From assembly GCF_030232585.1 (NCBI RefSeq), contig NZ_JASPJX010000007.1, positions 62,001 to 126,000 of the forward strand: DNA of 64,000 nt, in the 5' to 3' direction. Each line of letters begins with the position of its first letter. The stretch's first letter is position 1. The notes under the pieces are model-generated. The model did no database searches, was not told the DNA's origin, and was given only the letters and a program-made list of their open reading frames with translations. This DNA is from Corynebacterium sp. MSK008 (GTDB taxonomy: Bacteria; Actinomycetota; Actinomycetes; Mycobacteriales; Mycobacteriaceae). Below, in pieces: positions 10,755 to 19,698 of the stretch. The position numbers were made by a program, and so were the translations under genes.

Positions 10755-11573
10755 ATGGAGATCACACACCGCGCGGCCGTCCTCGGCTCGCCGATCGAGC
10801 ATTCGCTCTCGCCGGTTCTCCACAGCGCCGGGTACGAGGCGGCGGGCCTCGACGGCTGGGACTACACCCGGATCCTCTGCGAGGCCAGCGATCTGCCTCG
10901 GATCGTGGGGGAGGCGGATGCATCGTTCCATGGCTTCTCCGTGACCATGCCGTGCAAGTTTGCGGCGCTGGAGTTCGCGGATAACGTGACTGAGCGTGCG
11001 CAGCAGATCGGTTCCGCGAACACACTCACGCGTATCGACGGCGGATGGCGCGCCGACAACACCGATTGCGAAGGCGCCTTGGTGGCCCTGCAGGAGCTGT
11101 TGGGGACGGCTCGAGCCAAACGCGCGATCCTGGTCGGCGCCGGCGGTACAGCCCGTGCCGTGATGTGGGCGTTGCGCGAGATCGGCTGCGAGCAGGTGAC
11201 CGTGGTCAACCGCTCGGACCGCGCGGCGGAATACGCGGAGCTGGCGCAGGGCATGGACGTGTCCTTCTGCAGCTTCGATGCGGACCTTGAGGCGATCGCC
11301 TTGGAAACGGACGTCGTCGCCTCCACCGTCCCCGCGGATGTGTTGGCGCAGCACTCCAAGGCGCTCGGGCATGCGCCGGTGTTCGACGTGATCTACAACC
11401 CGTGGCCGACGCCGCTGGCCGTGAGTGCCGCTTCGAACGGCTACCCGGTGGTGGGCGGGCTGTCCATGCTGGCGGGGCAGTCCTACGCCCAGTTCGAGCA
11501 GTTCACTCGCGTTGATGCTCCGCGCGGGGCGATGCGCGAGGCGCTGTTGCACCACTGGGAGACGTCCCACTAA
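10755..11573 (+). CDS. aroE: Shikimate dehydrogenase
   Basis: NADPH-dependent reduction of 3-dehydroshikimate to shikimate, step 4 of the chorismate pathway. It has 272 residues. The substrate site is seen in GSPIEHSLSPVLHSAGYEA and in SVTMPCK, which contains the catalytic Lys (the family more often has MPHK or MPYK). The cofactor domain has VGAGGTARAVMWAL. The start ATG lies 3 bases after mltG, so it is translationally linked to mltG. The rest of the aro cluster begins 470 bases downstream, after the small prepilin peptidase gene. Confidence 0.93.
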   Translation: MEITHRAAVLGSPIEHSLSPVLHSAGYEAAGLDGWDYTRILCEASDLPRIVGEADASFHGFSVTMPCKFAALEFADNVTERAQQIGSANTLTRIDGGWRADNTDCEGALVALQELLGTARAKRAILVGAGGTARAVMWALREIGCEQVTVVNRSDRAAEYAELAQGMDVSFCSFDADLEAIALETDVVASTVPADVLAQHSKALGHAPVFDVIYNPWPTPLAVSAASNGYPVVGGLSMLAGQSYAQFEQFTRVDAPRGAMREALLHHWETSH

Positions 11574-11576
11574 TCT
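11547..11576 (+). promoter_or_regulatory. Promoter of the prepilin peptidase gene, overlapping the aroE stop
   Basis: TTGCAC (11547-11552), an 18-base spacer and TAATCT (11571-11576) form a plausible sigma-A promoter whose -10 box contains the aroE stop codon TAA. The next ATG (11584) lies 7 bases after the -10 box and has no Shine-Dalgarno sequence, so the transcript is probably leaderless. Confidence 0.5.
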
Positions 11577-11583
11577 CGCTGGT

Positions 11584-12009
11584 ATGGGGATCGGGGGATT
11601 CGCCGCCTACGCGGCAGGGACAGTGTTGCTTGCATGGACGGTGCTGTTGTGCGCCTCAGATATCCGCGTGCGGAGGCTGCCTGATGCGCTGACCGTGCCA
11701 CCCGCAGTGGCGGCTACCGTCTGGTGTCTGTTGCACCCGCCCTTGGCGTGGGGGCTGCTGTGGCCGGCGTGGTATCTGATGGTGGGGCGGGGCATTGGTG
11801 GGGGAGACATCAAGCTTGCGGCACCGCTTGGCGTGGCCTGCGCGGCGGTCGGCGGAGCCCTCGGGGTGGTTGCTGGAGCCGGGCTATCCGGCCTGCTCAC
11901 TGTAGGTATTGCTGTAGTCACTGGGAGGCGCTCGGTGCCGCATGGACCGTCCATGTTGTGCGCTGTGTGGGTGCTGTTTCCTTTTTTGTGTATGTATTCG
12001 GGGGTTTAA
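11584..12009 (+). CDS. Minimal A24 prepilin peptidase
   Basis: A polytopic membrane aspartyl protease of the type IV prepilin peptidase (A24) family, 141 residues. The catalytic pair is visible: CASDIRVRRLPD, and GRGIGGGDIKLA with the GxGDxKL signature. Only the protease half of PilD-type enzymes is present; the N-terminal methyltransferase domain is absent, as in many actinobacterial forms. I choose ATG 11584 because the open frame upstream lies inside aroE and a promoter sits just in front. Its substrate pilins (tad/flp or competence pseudopilins) are not in this window. Confidence 0.85.
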   Translation: MGIGGFAAYAAGTVLLAWTVLLCASDIRVRRLPDALTVPPAVAATVWCLLHPPLAWGLLWPAWYLMVGRGIGGGDIKLAAPLGVACAAVGGALGVVAGAGLSGLLTVGIAVVTGRRSVPHGPSMLCAVWVLFPFLCMYSGV

Positions 12010-12046
12010 GGGCAGTTTCTGACTGTGCTTGTGCAAGAATGTCGCC

Positions 12047-13270
12047 ATGCTTCGTTGGACAACGGCCGGTGAATCGCACGGCCAAGCCCTCATTGCGTTG
12101 GTGGAAAATGCGCCGGCAGGTTTGCCCGTGCGGAAAGAAGACATCGCCCATCAGCTGGCACGTCGCCGTCTCGGCTACGGGCGCGGTGCCCGCATGAAGT
12201 TTGAGACGGATGAGCTTACCCTGCTCACTGGGGTAGTGCATGGCACCTCCATCGGCAGCCCCATTGCCATCCAAATCGGCAATACCGAGTGGCCGAAGTG
12301 GACCACGATCATGTCTGCGGAGCCGGTGGACATGCAGGATCCGGAGGTGGCGAAGGCGATGTCTTCCGGGCGGGGCGCGTCGCTGACCCGCCCACGCCCC
12401 GGGCATGCCGATTTCGCGGGCATGATCAAGTACGGCTTCGATTCCGCGCGTCCGGTGCTCGAGCGCTCGTCTGCGCGAGAGACGGCCGCGCGTGTGGCGG
12501 CGGCGACTGTGGCGCGCAGCTTCCTGCGCGAAACGTTGGGCGTCGAGGTGTTCTCGCACGTGATCTCTATCGGCGAGTCCGCCCCGTACGCAGGCCCGCA
12601 TCCGAGTTTTGCGGACATTGAGGCTATCGACGCCTCCCCGGTGCGCGCCTATGACAAGAACGCGGAAGCGGACATGGTCGCCCGCATCGAGGCGGCGAAG
12701 AAAGACGGCGACACCCTCGGCGGCATCGTCGAGGTCATTGTGGACGGGTTGCCTGTCGGCCTGGGCTCGCACGTCTCCGGCGAACGGCGTCTGGACGCAC
12801 GCCTGGCTGGTGCGCTGATGGGCATCCAGTCCGTGAAGGGCATCGAAGTCGGAGACGGCTTCGAAGAGGCCCGCCGCCGCGGTTCCCAAGCGCACGACGA
12901 GATGGTGCGGGGGCAGAGCGGCGTCGAGCGCTCCACTAACCGGGCCGGCGGCCTCGAAGGCGGCATGACTAACGGCGAGCAGTTGCGCGTGCGCGCGGCG
13001 ATGAAGCCGATCTCGACGGTGCCGCGCGCGTTGAAGACCGTGGACATGTCTACCGGCGAGGCCGCGACCGGCATCCACCAGCGCTCGGATGTGTGCGCGG
13101 TACCGGCCGGCGGTGTGGTCGCGGAGGCGATGGTCGCGCTGGTTCTGGCTCAGGCTGTGTCCGAGAAGTTCGGCGGCGATACTGTGGACGAAGTGCGACG
13201 CAACGTGGAGGCTTACCGCGCGTATGCGGCGGACCGACTCGCGTTTGCTCAAGAGGAGGACATGGCATGA
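12047..13270 (+). CDS. aroC: Chorismate synthase
   Basis: Flavin-dependent conversion of EPSP to chorismate. It has 407 residues starting [15 protein letters not shown]; the GESHG signature is followed by [32 protein letters not shown] and the late [16 protein letters not shown] 12047 is used rather than upstream codons in frame because homologues start here. There is no clear Shine-Dalgarno sequence. AAGAAT at 12035-12040, six bases before the ATG, may be a -10 box of a leaderless message. aroK overlaps the end by four bases (ATGA). Confidence 0.96.
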   Translation: MLRWTTAGESHGQALIALVENAPAGLPVRKEDIAHQLARRRLGYGRGARMKFETDELTLLTGVVHGTSIGSPIAIQIGNTEWPKWTTIMSAEPVDMQDPEVAKAMSSGRGASLTRPRPGHADFAGMIKYGFDSARPVLERSSARETAARVAAATVARSFLRETLGVEVFSHVISIGESAPYAGPHPSFADIEAIDASPVRAYDKNAEADMVARIEAAKKDGDTLGGIVEVIVDGLPVGLGSHVSGERRLDARLAGALMGIQSVKGIEVGDGFEEARRRGSQAHDEMVRGQSGVERSTNRAGGLEGGMTNGEQLRVRAAMKPISTVPRALKTVDMSTGEAATGIHQRSDVCAVPAGGVVAEAMVALVLAQAVSEKFGGDTVDEVRRNVEAYRAYAADRLAFAQEEDMA

Positions 13271-13941
13271 CCACCCCGGCCGAGGGGACCCAAGCAAATA
13301 TTGTGAACGACTTGGTGGACGATCTTGCCCCGGACAGCGCGGCTGGTGAAAGCGTGGGAGTCGCGACACCGTTCGACGAGAACGACACGCCAAGTGCGAC
13401 CGAGCTTGTCTCCGCCTCTCCGGCGATGGTGTATTCCTCGCCGCGTGTCGTGTTGGTTGGCATGCCGGGAGCCGGAAAATCCACCATTGGCCGCCGCATC
13501 GCCAGCGCACTGAATCTGCCGATCGTGGACTCCGACGTGCTGATCGAGCAAGGGGAGGGCAAGACCTGCGGCGAGGTGTACGCGGAGCTTGGCGAGGAGG
13601 CGTTCCGCGAGCTCGAGGTGGGCTATGTTGCCCGCGCGCTCGCCACCGGCGGGGTGGTCAGCCTCGGCGGGGGCGCGGTTGTCACCGAAGAGGTACGTAC
13701 GCTGCTGCAACGCCACTCTGTTGTGTGGATCGACGTCACCGCAGAAGAAGGCATCCGGCGCACGGCCGAGGACGCATCGCGCCCTGTGCTCGACGGCGAT
13801 GACCGTGAGCAGCGCTACCGCGACCTGATGGAGCAGCGGAAGCCGCTCTACAGCGAGGTCTCTAGCTTCCGCGTGCGCACGGATGAACGCCCGCCGCAGC
13901 GTGTGGTGGCGGAAATTCTCGGATTCATCGACGTGGATTAA
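13267..13941 (+). CDS. aroK: Shikimate kinase with N-terminal extension
   Basis: ATP-dependent phosphorylation of shikimate at O3. The kinase core starts near residue 57 with [19 protein letters not shown] (Walker A), then SDVLIEQ with the shikimate-binding Asp, [15 protein letters not shown], and a lid with arginines around [14 protein letters not shown]. The first 53-55 residues ([17 protein letters not shown] onward, acidic, low complexity) are extra relative to the usual 170-residue enzyme. The early start at 13267 has GAGGAGGA at the right distance and forms an ATGA overlap with aroC. The internal ATG 13426 would give a standard 171-residue kinase but has no ribosome binding site. Confidence 0.92.
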   Translation: MTTPAEGTQANIVNDLVDDLAPDSAAGESVGVATPFDENDTPSATELVSASPAMVYSSPRVVLVGMPGAGKSTIGRRIASALNLPIVDSDVLIEQGEGKTCGEVYAELGEEAFRELEVGYVARALATGGVVSLGGGAVVTEEVRTLLQRHSVVWIDVTAEEGIRRTAEDASRPVLDGDDREQRYRDLMEQRKPLYSEVSSFRVRTDERPPQRVVAEILGFIDVD

Positions 13942-13965
13942 TCCACTTTCAGAAAGGCGAGACGC

Positions 13966-15018
13966 ATGGCCGTAGTTGAGGTCACGGGCCAAAACCCGTA
14001 CTCCATCCATATCGAGCGCGACAATCTCGACCAGGTAGCCCAACGCGTCGCGCACATCGGTGCCCGCCGGGCCCTTGTCGTGCACCAGGCACCGCTGGGC
14101 GATGCCACGAATCAACTCGCCAGCGCTATAGAGGCTGCCGGCGTGGAGCCGGTGACGGTGTGCGTGCCGGATGCGGAAGCCGGAAAAGAACTGGCGGTCC
14201 TGTCCAGCCTCTGGGATACCCTCGGTGCGCATGGTTTTTCCCGGCAGGACGTGGTTGTCGGTCTCGGCGGCGGCGCGGTGACGGATCTTGCCGGCTTCGC
14301 CGCGGCGACGTGGATGCGCGGCATTAAGGTCGTGCAGGTGCCCACCACGCTGCTGGCCATGGTGGACGCGGCCGTCGGCGGCAAGACCGGCATCAACACC
14401 TCGGCCGGCAAGAATCTCGTCGGCGCGTTCCACGAGCCGGACAGCGTGTTCATCGACCTCGCCCGCATCGACACGCTCCCAGATCCTGAGATTGTCTCCG
14501 GCTCCGCGGAGTTGATCAAAACCGGATTCATCGCGGACCCCCGCATTCTCGAGCTCTACCAGGACGGCGCCAAACATCACTGGCCGGAGCTTGTGCAGCG
14601 CTCCGTCGCTGTGAAGGCGAGCGTGGTCGGGCAGGATCTGAAGGAATCCGGCTTGCGCGAGATTCTCAACTACGGCCACACTCTCGGCCACGCCATCGAG
14701 CGCCGTGAGAACTACTCCTGGCGCCACGGCAATGCGGTCGCGGTCGGCATGATGTTCGTCGCGCATCTGGCGTTGGGCAGGAAGCTTATCGACGCACCGT
14801 TGGTCGCCCTCCACGAAGAAATCCTCACCACAGCTGGGCTTCCCACCCGCTACGAGGCAGGCGCGTTTGACGAGCTGAACGACGCGATGCTGCTGGACAA
14901 GAAGAACCGTGATGGCCGCATTCGCTTCGTGGTCCTCGACGGGTGGGGTTCTGCCAGCCGGCTCGAGGACGCGACGGTGGAGGAGATGCGTGCAGCTTAC
15001 GAGGCGATTTCGGAGTAG
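13966..15018 (+). CDS. aroB: 3-dehydroquinate synthase
   Basis: NAD- and metal-dependent cyclisation of DAHP to 3-dehydroquinate, step 2 of the pathway. It has 350 residues, normal length. Signatures are [36 protein letters not shown] and the metal ligands in HTLGHAIER and [11 protein letters not shown]. An AGAAAGGCGA ribosome binding site stands before ATG 13966, 25 bases after aroK. It belongs to the aroC-aroK-aroB-aroQ operon. Confidence 0.96.
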   Translation: MAVVEVTGQNPYSIHIERDNLDQVAQRVAHIGARRALVVHQAPLGDATNQLASAIEAAGVEPVTVCVPDAEAGKELAVLSSLWDTLGAHGFSRQDVVVGLGGGAVTDLAGFAAATWMRGIKVVQVPTTLLAMVDAAVGGKTGINTSAGKNLVGAFHEPDSVFIDLARIDTLPDPEIVSGSAELIKTGFIADPRILELYQDGAKHHWPELVQRSVAVKASVVGQDLKESGLREILNYGHTLGHAIERRENYSWRHGNAVAVGMMFVAHLALGRKLIDAPLVALHEEILTTAGLPTRYEAGAFDELNDAMLLDKKNRDGRIRFVVLDGWGSASRLEDATVEEMRAAYEAISE

Positions 15019-15020
15019 CG

Positions 15021-15455
15021 ATGAAGATTCTGGTGCTCAACGGGCCGAACTTGAACAGGCTGGGCAAGCGACAGCCGGAGATTTATGGGTCGGTGACGCT
15101 GTCGGACGTCGAAAAGCAAATGCGCGAGCGTGGCAGCGAGCTCGGCCTGGAGGTGGAGTGCCGCCAGTCCAACCATGAAGGCGAGTTGATCGACTGGGTG
15201 CACGAGGCGGCGGACAACGGGTGGGCCGTGATCATCAATCCCGGCGGATTTACCCACACCTCGGTCGCGTTGCGTGACGCGCTGGTAGAACTGAGTGATC
15301 ACCACGGTTTTATCGAGGTGCACATTTCCAACGTGCACGCACGCGAGCCGTTTCGGGCGCACTCCTACCTGTCGCCGATCGCCGAAGGCGTCATTGCGGG
15401 GCTGGGGGTGGACGGCTACCGGCTCGCGCTCGACTACTACGCAAGGAGGCTCTGA
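15021..15455 (+). CDS. aroQ: Type II 3-dehydroquinate dehydratase
   Basis: Dehydration of 3-dehydroquinate to 3-dehydroshikimate by the dodecameric type II enzyme. It has 144 residues from ATG 15021, two bases after aroB. Visible motifs are [17 protein letters not shown] (active-site loop with the Tyr), [17 protein letters not shown] and [12 protein letters not shown] (catalytic His region). Its stop overlaps the next start as TGATG. Confidence 0.95.
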   Translation: MKILVLNGPNLNRLGKRQPEIYGSVTLSDVEKQMRERGSELGLEVECRQSNHEGELIDWVHEAADNGWAVIINPGGFTHTSVALRDALVELSDHHGFIEVHISNVHAREPFRAHSYLSPIAEGVIAGLGVDGYRLALDYYARRL

Positions 15456-16546
15456 TGGCACTGGCAGACACCCGATTTGAGGACCGCCGGCGCAAACTGT
15501 CCACGAAGCTGGCGGAGCGCCGCATCGACGACATGCTGGTCACGCACCTGACGCACGTGCGCTACCTGTCCGGCTTCTCCGGATCGAACGGCGCGATGCT
15601 GGTGTCGAAGGACCGCACCGCCGCCATTGCCACGGACGGGCGCTACACCACGCAAATCGGCGAGGAAGTGCCGGATATCGCAGCCACGATCGAGCGCAAC
15701 GTCGGCGTGGCGATGCTGTCCAAGGCGGCTGAAGGCCACCGCGTGGGGTTCGAGGCGGACTACGTTTCCGTCGCCCAGCTGGAGAAGCTGCGCGAGGCGT
15801 GCCCTGAGGGCGTCACCCTCGTGCCGGTCAGCGGGGTGATCGAGGAGATTCGCCTGACCAAGGACAACCTGGAACTCACGCGATTGACGGAGGCCGCGGA
15901 GCTGACGGTGCAAGCGCTCGACGGGCTGCTGGAAGCCGGCGAGCTGCGCGCCGGCCGCAGCGAGCGCGAGGTCGCGGCGGACCTGGAGTACCGCATGCGC
16001 GTCCTAGGCGCGGAGCGCGTCAGCTTTGACACCATCGTCGCCTCCGGGCCGAACTCCGCCAAGCCGCACCACGGCGCCGGCGACCGCGTGATCGCGGAGG
16101 GAGATCTAGTCACCATCGATTTCGGCATGCACCGTCTCGGCTTCAATTCGGACATGACGCGCACGTTCGCGATCGGAGAGATCGGTGAACTTGAGCGCGA
16201 GATCTACGAGGTCACCCTCGCCGCCCAACTCGCGGGCGTGAAGGCCGCGGTGCCGGGGGCGAAGCTTGTGGACGTGGACAAGGCCTGCCGGGACGTGATC
16301 TCCGATGCCGGCTACGGCGAGTACTTCGTGCACTCCACCGGCCACGGCGTGGGGCTGGACGTGCACGAGGCACCCAGCGCCGCCAAAACTGGCACCGGGG
16401 TACTGGAAGAGGGCATGACGCTGACTATCGAACCGGGCATCTACATCCCGGGTAAGGCCGGCGTGCGCATCGAGGACACGCTCATCATCACCTCGGCGGC
16501 ACCGAGGGTGATCACGGAATACACCAAGGATCTGACAGTGCTGTAA
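15455..16546 (+). CDS. pepQ: Xaa-Pro dipeptidase/aminopeptidase (M24B)
   Basis: A 363-residue metallopeptidase that releases residues before proline. The N-terminal creatinase-like domain (1-135) includes VTHLTHVRYLSGFSGSNGAM. The pita-bread catalytic domain shows all five metal ligands: DFG and SDMTR in DFGMHRLGFNSDMTRTF, HSTGHGVGLDVHE, EPGIYIPG and IEDTL. An AAGGAGG ribosome binding site lies in the end of aroQ. A peptidase between aroQ and efp is the common arrangement in corynebacteria and many Gram-positives. Confidence 0.92.
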   Translation: MALADTRFEDRRRKLSTKLAERRIDDMLVTHLTHVRYLSGFSGSNGAMLVSKDRTAAIATDGRYTTQIGEEVPDIAATIERNVGVAMLSKAAEGHRVGFEADYVSVAQLEKLREACPEGVTLVPVSGVIEEIRLTKDNLELTRLTEAAELTVQALDGLLEAGELRAGRSEREVAADLEYRMRVLGAERVSFDTIVASGPNSAKPHHGAGDRVIAEGDLVTIDFGMHRLGFNSDMTRTFAIGEIGELEREIYEVTLAAQLAGVKAAVPGAKLVDVDKACRDVISDAGYGEYFVHSTGHGVGLDVHEAPSAAKTGTGVLEEGMTLTIEPGIYIPGKAGVRIEDTLIITSAAPRVITEYTKDLTVL

Positions 16547-16597
16547 CATTGCTGTGTTTGTACACGCCCCGATACTCCCAGGAGGAAGGTACTCAAA

Positions 16598-17161
16598 ATG
16601 GCAACTACCGCCGATTTCAAGAACGGCTTGGTGCTGAAGAACGACGGCAAGCTGCAGCAGATTGTCGAATTCCAGCACGTGAAGCCGGGTAAGGGTCCGG
16701 CGTTCGTGCGCACCAAGCTCAAGGATGTCGTTTCGGGCAAGACCGTGGAGAAGACCTGGAACGCGGGCGTGAAGGTGGAGACCGCGACCGTGGACCGCCG
16801 CGACATGACCTACCTGTACAACGACGGCACCAACTACGTTGTCATGGACGACAAGACCTTCGAGCAGTTCGAACTGCCAGCAGAGAAGTTCGGCGAGGCC
16901 GCCCGCTTCCTGCTGGAGAACATGCGCGTGCAGGTTTCCTTCCACGAGGGCGACGCACTGTTCGCGGAGCTGCCGATCTCTGTGGACCTGAAGATTGAGC
17001 AGACCGAGCCGGGCCTGCAGGGCGACCGCTCCACCGGCGGCACCAAGCCGGCAACCCTGGAGACCGGTGCTGAGATCCAGGTGCCGCTGTTCCTGGAGAC
17101 CGGCAACGTGGTCAAGGTGGACACCCGCACCGGCGAGTACCTGTCTCGCGTGAACAACTAA
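16598..17161 (+). CDS. efp: Elongation factor P
   Basis: EF-P rescues ribosomes stalled at consecutive prolines. It has 187 residues with three beta domains: the KOW-like domain I carries the tip loop [12 protein letters not shown] with its Lys, followed by the central and C-terminal OB domains (residues 66-187). A GGAGGAAGG ribosome binding site precedes ATG 16598, 51 bases after pepQ. The stop overlaps the nusB start (TAATG). Confidence 0.97.
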   Translation: MATTADFKNGLVLKNDGKLQQIVEFQHVKPGKGPAFVRTKLKDVVSGKTVEKTWNAGVKVETATVDRRDMTYLYNDGTNYVVMDDKTFEQFELPAEKFGEAARFLLENMRVQVSFHEGDALFAELPISVDLKIEQTEPGLQGDRSTGGTKPATLETGAEIQVPLFLETGNVVKVDTRTGEYLSRVNN

Positions 17162-17793
17162 TGCCCGATTACAAACGACACGGCGCGCGTTACCGTGCGC
17201 GCCGCCGGGCAGTAGACATTCTTTTCGAGGCGGAGACTCGCGACATCGATCCGGTCGCCATCGTTGAGGACCGGGCGCAGCTGTCCCAGAACCCGCTCAA
17301 CGCCGTCGCACCGGTGGCGGACTACACCCGCACCATCGTCGCGGGCGCAGCGGAAAAGTTGGACGACCTTGACGACGCGATTGAGCGCCACCTCTCCGAA
17401 GACTGGGAGCTGTTCCGCCTGCCTGCCGTTGACCGGCAGATCCTCCGCGTCGCCACGTGGGAGATCTTGTTCAACGACGAGGTCGACGCGCCCGTCTCCA
17501 TCGCCGAGGGCGTGGAAATGGCTGCCGAGTATTCCGGCGCGCAGGCCGCGCCGTACATCAACGTCGTGCTCGACGGTGTCGCGCAGCGCGCAGCGTCCAA
17601 CTCGCCGTTTGCCGGCGAGGGGGCGGAAGACGCGTACCCGGTAGAGGACGAAAGTGCCCCCGCCGATGAGCACTCGGAGGACCCCGTGCTGGAGCAGGCG
17701 GAGGACACCGACGCAGCTACGGCCCGCGAGATCGCCGAGTCCACCGAGGACTTGGAGGCTGGGGAGCCCGCGGCGGAGGAACCCCGCGGCTAG
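17161..17793 (+). CDS. nusB: Transcription antitermination factor NusB with acidic tail
   Basis: NusB binds boxA RNA with NusE (S10) for rRNA antitermination. The helical core (residues 1 to about 150) begins with [20 protein letters not shown] and contains [18 protein letters not shown] and [13 protein letters not shown]. The total of 210 residues exceeds the usual 140-160. The excess is a C-terminal tail from about 155 rich in Glu, Asp, Ala and Pro (for example [15 protein letters not shown]). The start overlaps the efp stop by one base. A long perfect inverted repeat follows the stop. Confidence 0.93.
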   Translation: MPDYKRHGARYRARRRAVDILFEAETRDIDPVAIVEDRAQLSQNPLNAVAPVADYTRTIVAGAAEKLDDLDDAIERHLSEDWELFRLPAVDRQILRVATWEILFNDEVDAPVSIAEGVEMAAEYSGAQAAPYINVVLDGVAQRAASNSPFAGEGAEDAYPVEDESAPADEHSEDPVLEQAEDTDAATAREIAESTEDLEAGEPAAEEPRG

Positions 17794-17806
17794 GATCCGG
17801 GAAAAG

Positions 17807-17868
17807 GTCGAGCGAAGGAGGTCGAGTACGTGCCCGTTGGGCGGTATTCTCGACCTCCTTCGCTCGAC
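17807..17868. terminator. Perfect 20-bp inverted repeat after nusB, probable operon terminator
   Basis: The arms are 17807-17826 and 17849-17868, exact reverse complements over 20 bases. An A-run (GAAAAGG) stands before the left arm and CTTTC follows the right arm. The 22-base loop can itself fold (GCCC-GTT-GGGC). It could work in both directions, closing the aro-efp-nusB message and shielding the next gene. The T-run is weak for a classic terminator, and a stem this long and perfect is unusual for the window. Confidence 0.55.
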
Positions 17869-17900
17869 TTTCAGGGCGAACACCACCGAAAGGAAACGAC

Positions 17901-18743
17901 ATGTCGAAACTTACCGTCGAAGAGGCCAAGCAGTTTTTCGTTGGCCCCGATTTCCAGCTCGCGGACGTGGATCCGGCCGCTACACCGGGGGTGTCGGACG
18001 TGGACGACGCCTTCAACGACTACGACGACGACCTGGATGAGCTGCAGGAGATGCTCTTCGCCAACGGCCGTGCCGGCAACGACAACGCCGGTTCGATTCT
18101 GCTGGTGCTGCAAGGCATGGACACCGCCGGCAAAGGCGGCATTGTCCGCCACGTCATCGGCGCAACCATGGACTTGCAGGGCGTGCACGTCCAGGGCTTC
18201 GGGCGCCCGACGGAGGAGGAAGCCGCGCACGATTTCTTGTGGCGCTTCACCCCGCACCTGCCCAAGCCGGGGCAGATCGCGGTGTTCGACCGCTCGCACT
18301 ACGAGGACGTGCTGGTGCAGCGCGTGAAGCAGATGGCCCCGCCGGAGGAGATCGAGCGCCGCTACGGTGCGATCGTGGACTTTGAAAACGAGCTCGCGGC
18401 AAACGGCACGAAGATCATCAAGGTGATGCCGCACATTTCGCGCGAGTTCCAGGCGGAGAACCTGAAAAAGCGCATCGAGCGCGCCGACAAGCACTGGAAG
18501 TACAACCCGAGCGACATCGACGACCGCAAGCTGTGGAGCCAGTTCATGGCCGCCTACCAGATCGCCATGACGCGCACGTCCACCGAGGTCGCGCCGTGGT
18601 ACTGCATCCCCTCCGACAACAAAAAGTACTGCCGGACGGTGGTCAAGGCATTGCTTTTCGACGCACTCAAGTCGCTCAACCTCGAGTGGCCTGCCGCCGA
18701 TTTCGACCCCGAGGTTGAGCTGGAGCGTTTGGCGAACTCTTAG
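17901..18743 (+). CDS. ppk2: Polyphosphate kinase 2 family protein
   Basis: Nucleotide phosphorylation using polyphosphate, cytoplasmic. The 280-residue protein has the PPK2 P-loop LQGMDTAGKGG, Walker B AVFDRSHYEDVL, and the lid region with Arg/Lys pairs (ENLKKRIERADKHWKYNP), then WSQFMAAYQIAM and WYCIPSDNKKY. The length and DTAGKGGIVRH resemble the single-domain group that phosphorylates AMP and/or ADP. The exact nucleotide preference cannot be fixed from sequence. GAAAGGAAA stands before ATG 17901. The gene end overlaps the convergent YbjN gene by three bases. Confidence 0.88.
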   Translation: MSKLTVEEAKQFFVGPDFQLADVDPAATPGVSDVDDAFNDYDDDLDELQEMLFANGRAGNDNAGSILLVLQGMDTAGKGGIVRHVIGATMDLQGVHVQGFGRPTEEEAAHDFLWRFTPHLPKPGQIAVFDRSHYEDVLVQRVKQMAPPEEIERRYGAIVDFENELAANGTKIIKVMPHISREFQAENLKKRIERADKHWKYNPSDIDDRKLWSQFMAAYQIAMTRTSTEVAPWYCIPSDNKKYCRTVVKALLFDALKSLNLEWPAADFDPEVELERLANS

Positions 18744-19216
18744 TCGGTGGACTCAGTTTCATCGTCGGCCGGGGCGACGCCCGCGGCTTGGGCCTGCTTC
18801 TGGATCTCGCTGACCAGCGCGCGCATCGCGTCCTGGGTGGCCAGCACGCCGTCGACGGCGGCCTTCAGTGAATTGGAGAGCTGGTCGTCTGCAAGACCCG
18901 CGCCAACCTGGACCTCAGCCTCGGTGCGCACGACGAGGTTCTCGGTGCGGTTGACCACGAGTGCTCGCGCATCCAGGTAGGAACTATTGACCTGGTTCGC
19001 CGCCAGGTACAAGGTGGCGTCCGGAGTGTCGGCCGGGGAGTCGGTGACGGAGTCCGCGCGGACAATGAGTACGGAATCCAGCAGCACGAACAGAAGGTTG
19101 TAACCGTCGACGTTGGCGTGGCCCGCGCGGCCCGAGGGGTCGTCGGAGACCTCCACGTCGTGGCCGGCCATAGCCTTGATCACGCGGTCGATGGTCACGA
19201 GCGTTGCGTTGCTCAT
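18740..19216 (-). CDS. YbjN-domain protein (second of tandem pair)
   Basis: This 158-residue cytoplasmic protein has the alpha-beta pattern of YbjN domains, a fold related to type III secretion chaperones. It shows VTIDRVIKAMAGHDVEVSD, NLLFVLLDSVLIVRAD and a helical second half (DDQLSNSLKAAVDGVLATQDAM) with an acidic tail. It starts by a one-base overlap with the upstream YbjN gene (TAATG), so the two proteins are made together and may form a heterodimer. It ends tail to tail with ppk2. The biochemical role of these actinobacterial YbjN proteins is unknown. Confidence 0.65.
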   Translation of the reverse strand: MSNATLVTIDRVIKAMAGHDVEVSDDPSGRAGHANVDGYNLLFVLLDSVLIVRADSVTDSPADTPDATLYLAANQVNSSYLDARALVVNRTENLVVRTEAEVQVGAGLADDQLSNSLKAAVDGVLATQDAMRALVSEIQKQAQAAGVAPADDETESTD

Positions 19217-19698
19217 TACTGCGGTTCCTCCCAGGTGACAACGGTGGGGAAAGTGTTCTTCAAAAAGTCGAACGCCTGCAAAGTGGCGTCGATGGAGCTG
19301 ACGATGAACGCGCCGAGCTGGTTGAACGACGCACCCTCGGCAATGCGCATCGCGCGGATGGCGCTGATGGCCAGCTGGTCCTCGCCCCGCTCAAAGAAGC
19401 GCAGGGTGGGCGCGAAGTGCGATTGGTTGTGCTCGTTGCACGCGTAGAGCACCTTCGGCGCCATTTCGCGGGGGAACTCGCCGCGCCACAGCGCTTCGAA
19501 CACGAGGTGGTCGCCGTCGATGGCGACCACGATGGCGGCGTTGATGAAGCCGGAGCGCACTGCCTGGTCTTCGATGCGGTACTCGAGGTTTTCCTCCTCG
19601 AAGATCGCAGCGACGGACTCGGGCGTGACCGGCTCGGTTACGTTGCGTTCGGGGTGCTCGCTCGGCTGGACGGGCTCTTCGGTTTGATCTGTAGTCAC
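19216..19698 (-). CDS. YbjN-domain protein (first of tandem pair)
   Basis: 160 residues from GTG 19698, overlapping the stop of the epimerase gene as GTGA. After a disordered, Pro/Glu-rich start (residues 1-25) come TPESVAAIFEEENLEYRIED, VVAIDGDHLVFEALWRGEF, CNEHNQSHFAPTLRFFERG and FIVSSIDATLQAFDFLK. This matches the YbjN fold and the sequence type found next to a similar gene in corynebacteria. The longer open frame that runs through here is a shadow of the epimerase gene. Function unknown. Confidence 0.65.
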   Translation of the reverse strand: MTTDQTEEPVQPSEHPERNVTEPVTPESVAAIFEEENLEYRIEDQAVRSGFINAAIVVAIDGDHLVFEALWRGEFPREMAPKVLYACNEHNQSHFAPTLRFFERGEDQLAISAIRAMRIAEGASFNQLGAFIVSSIDATLQAFDFLKNTFPTVVTWEEPQ

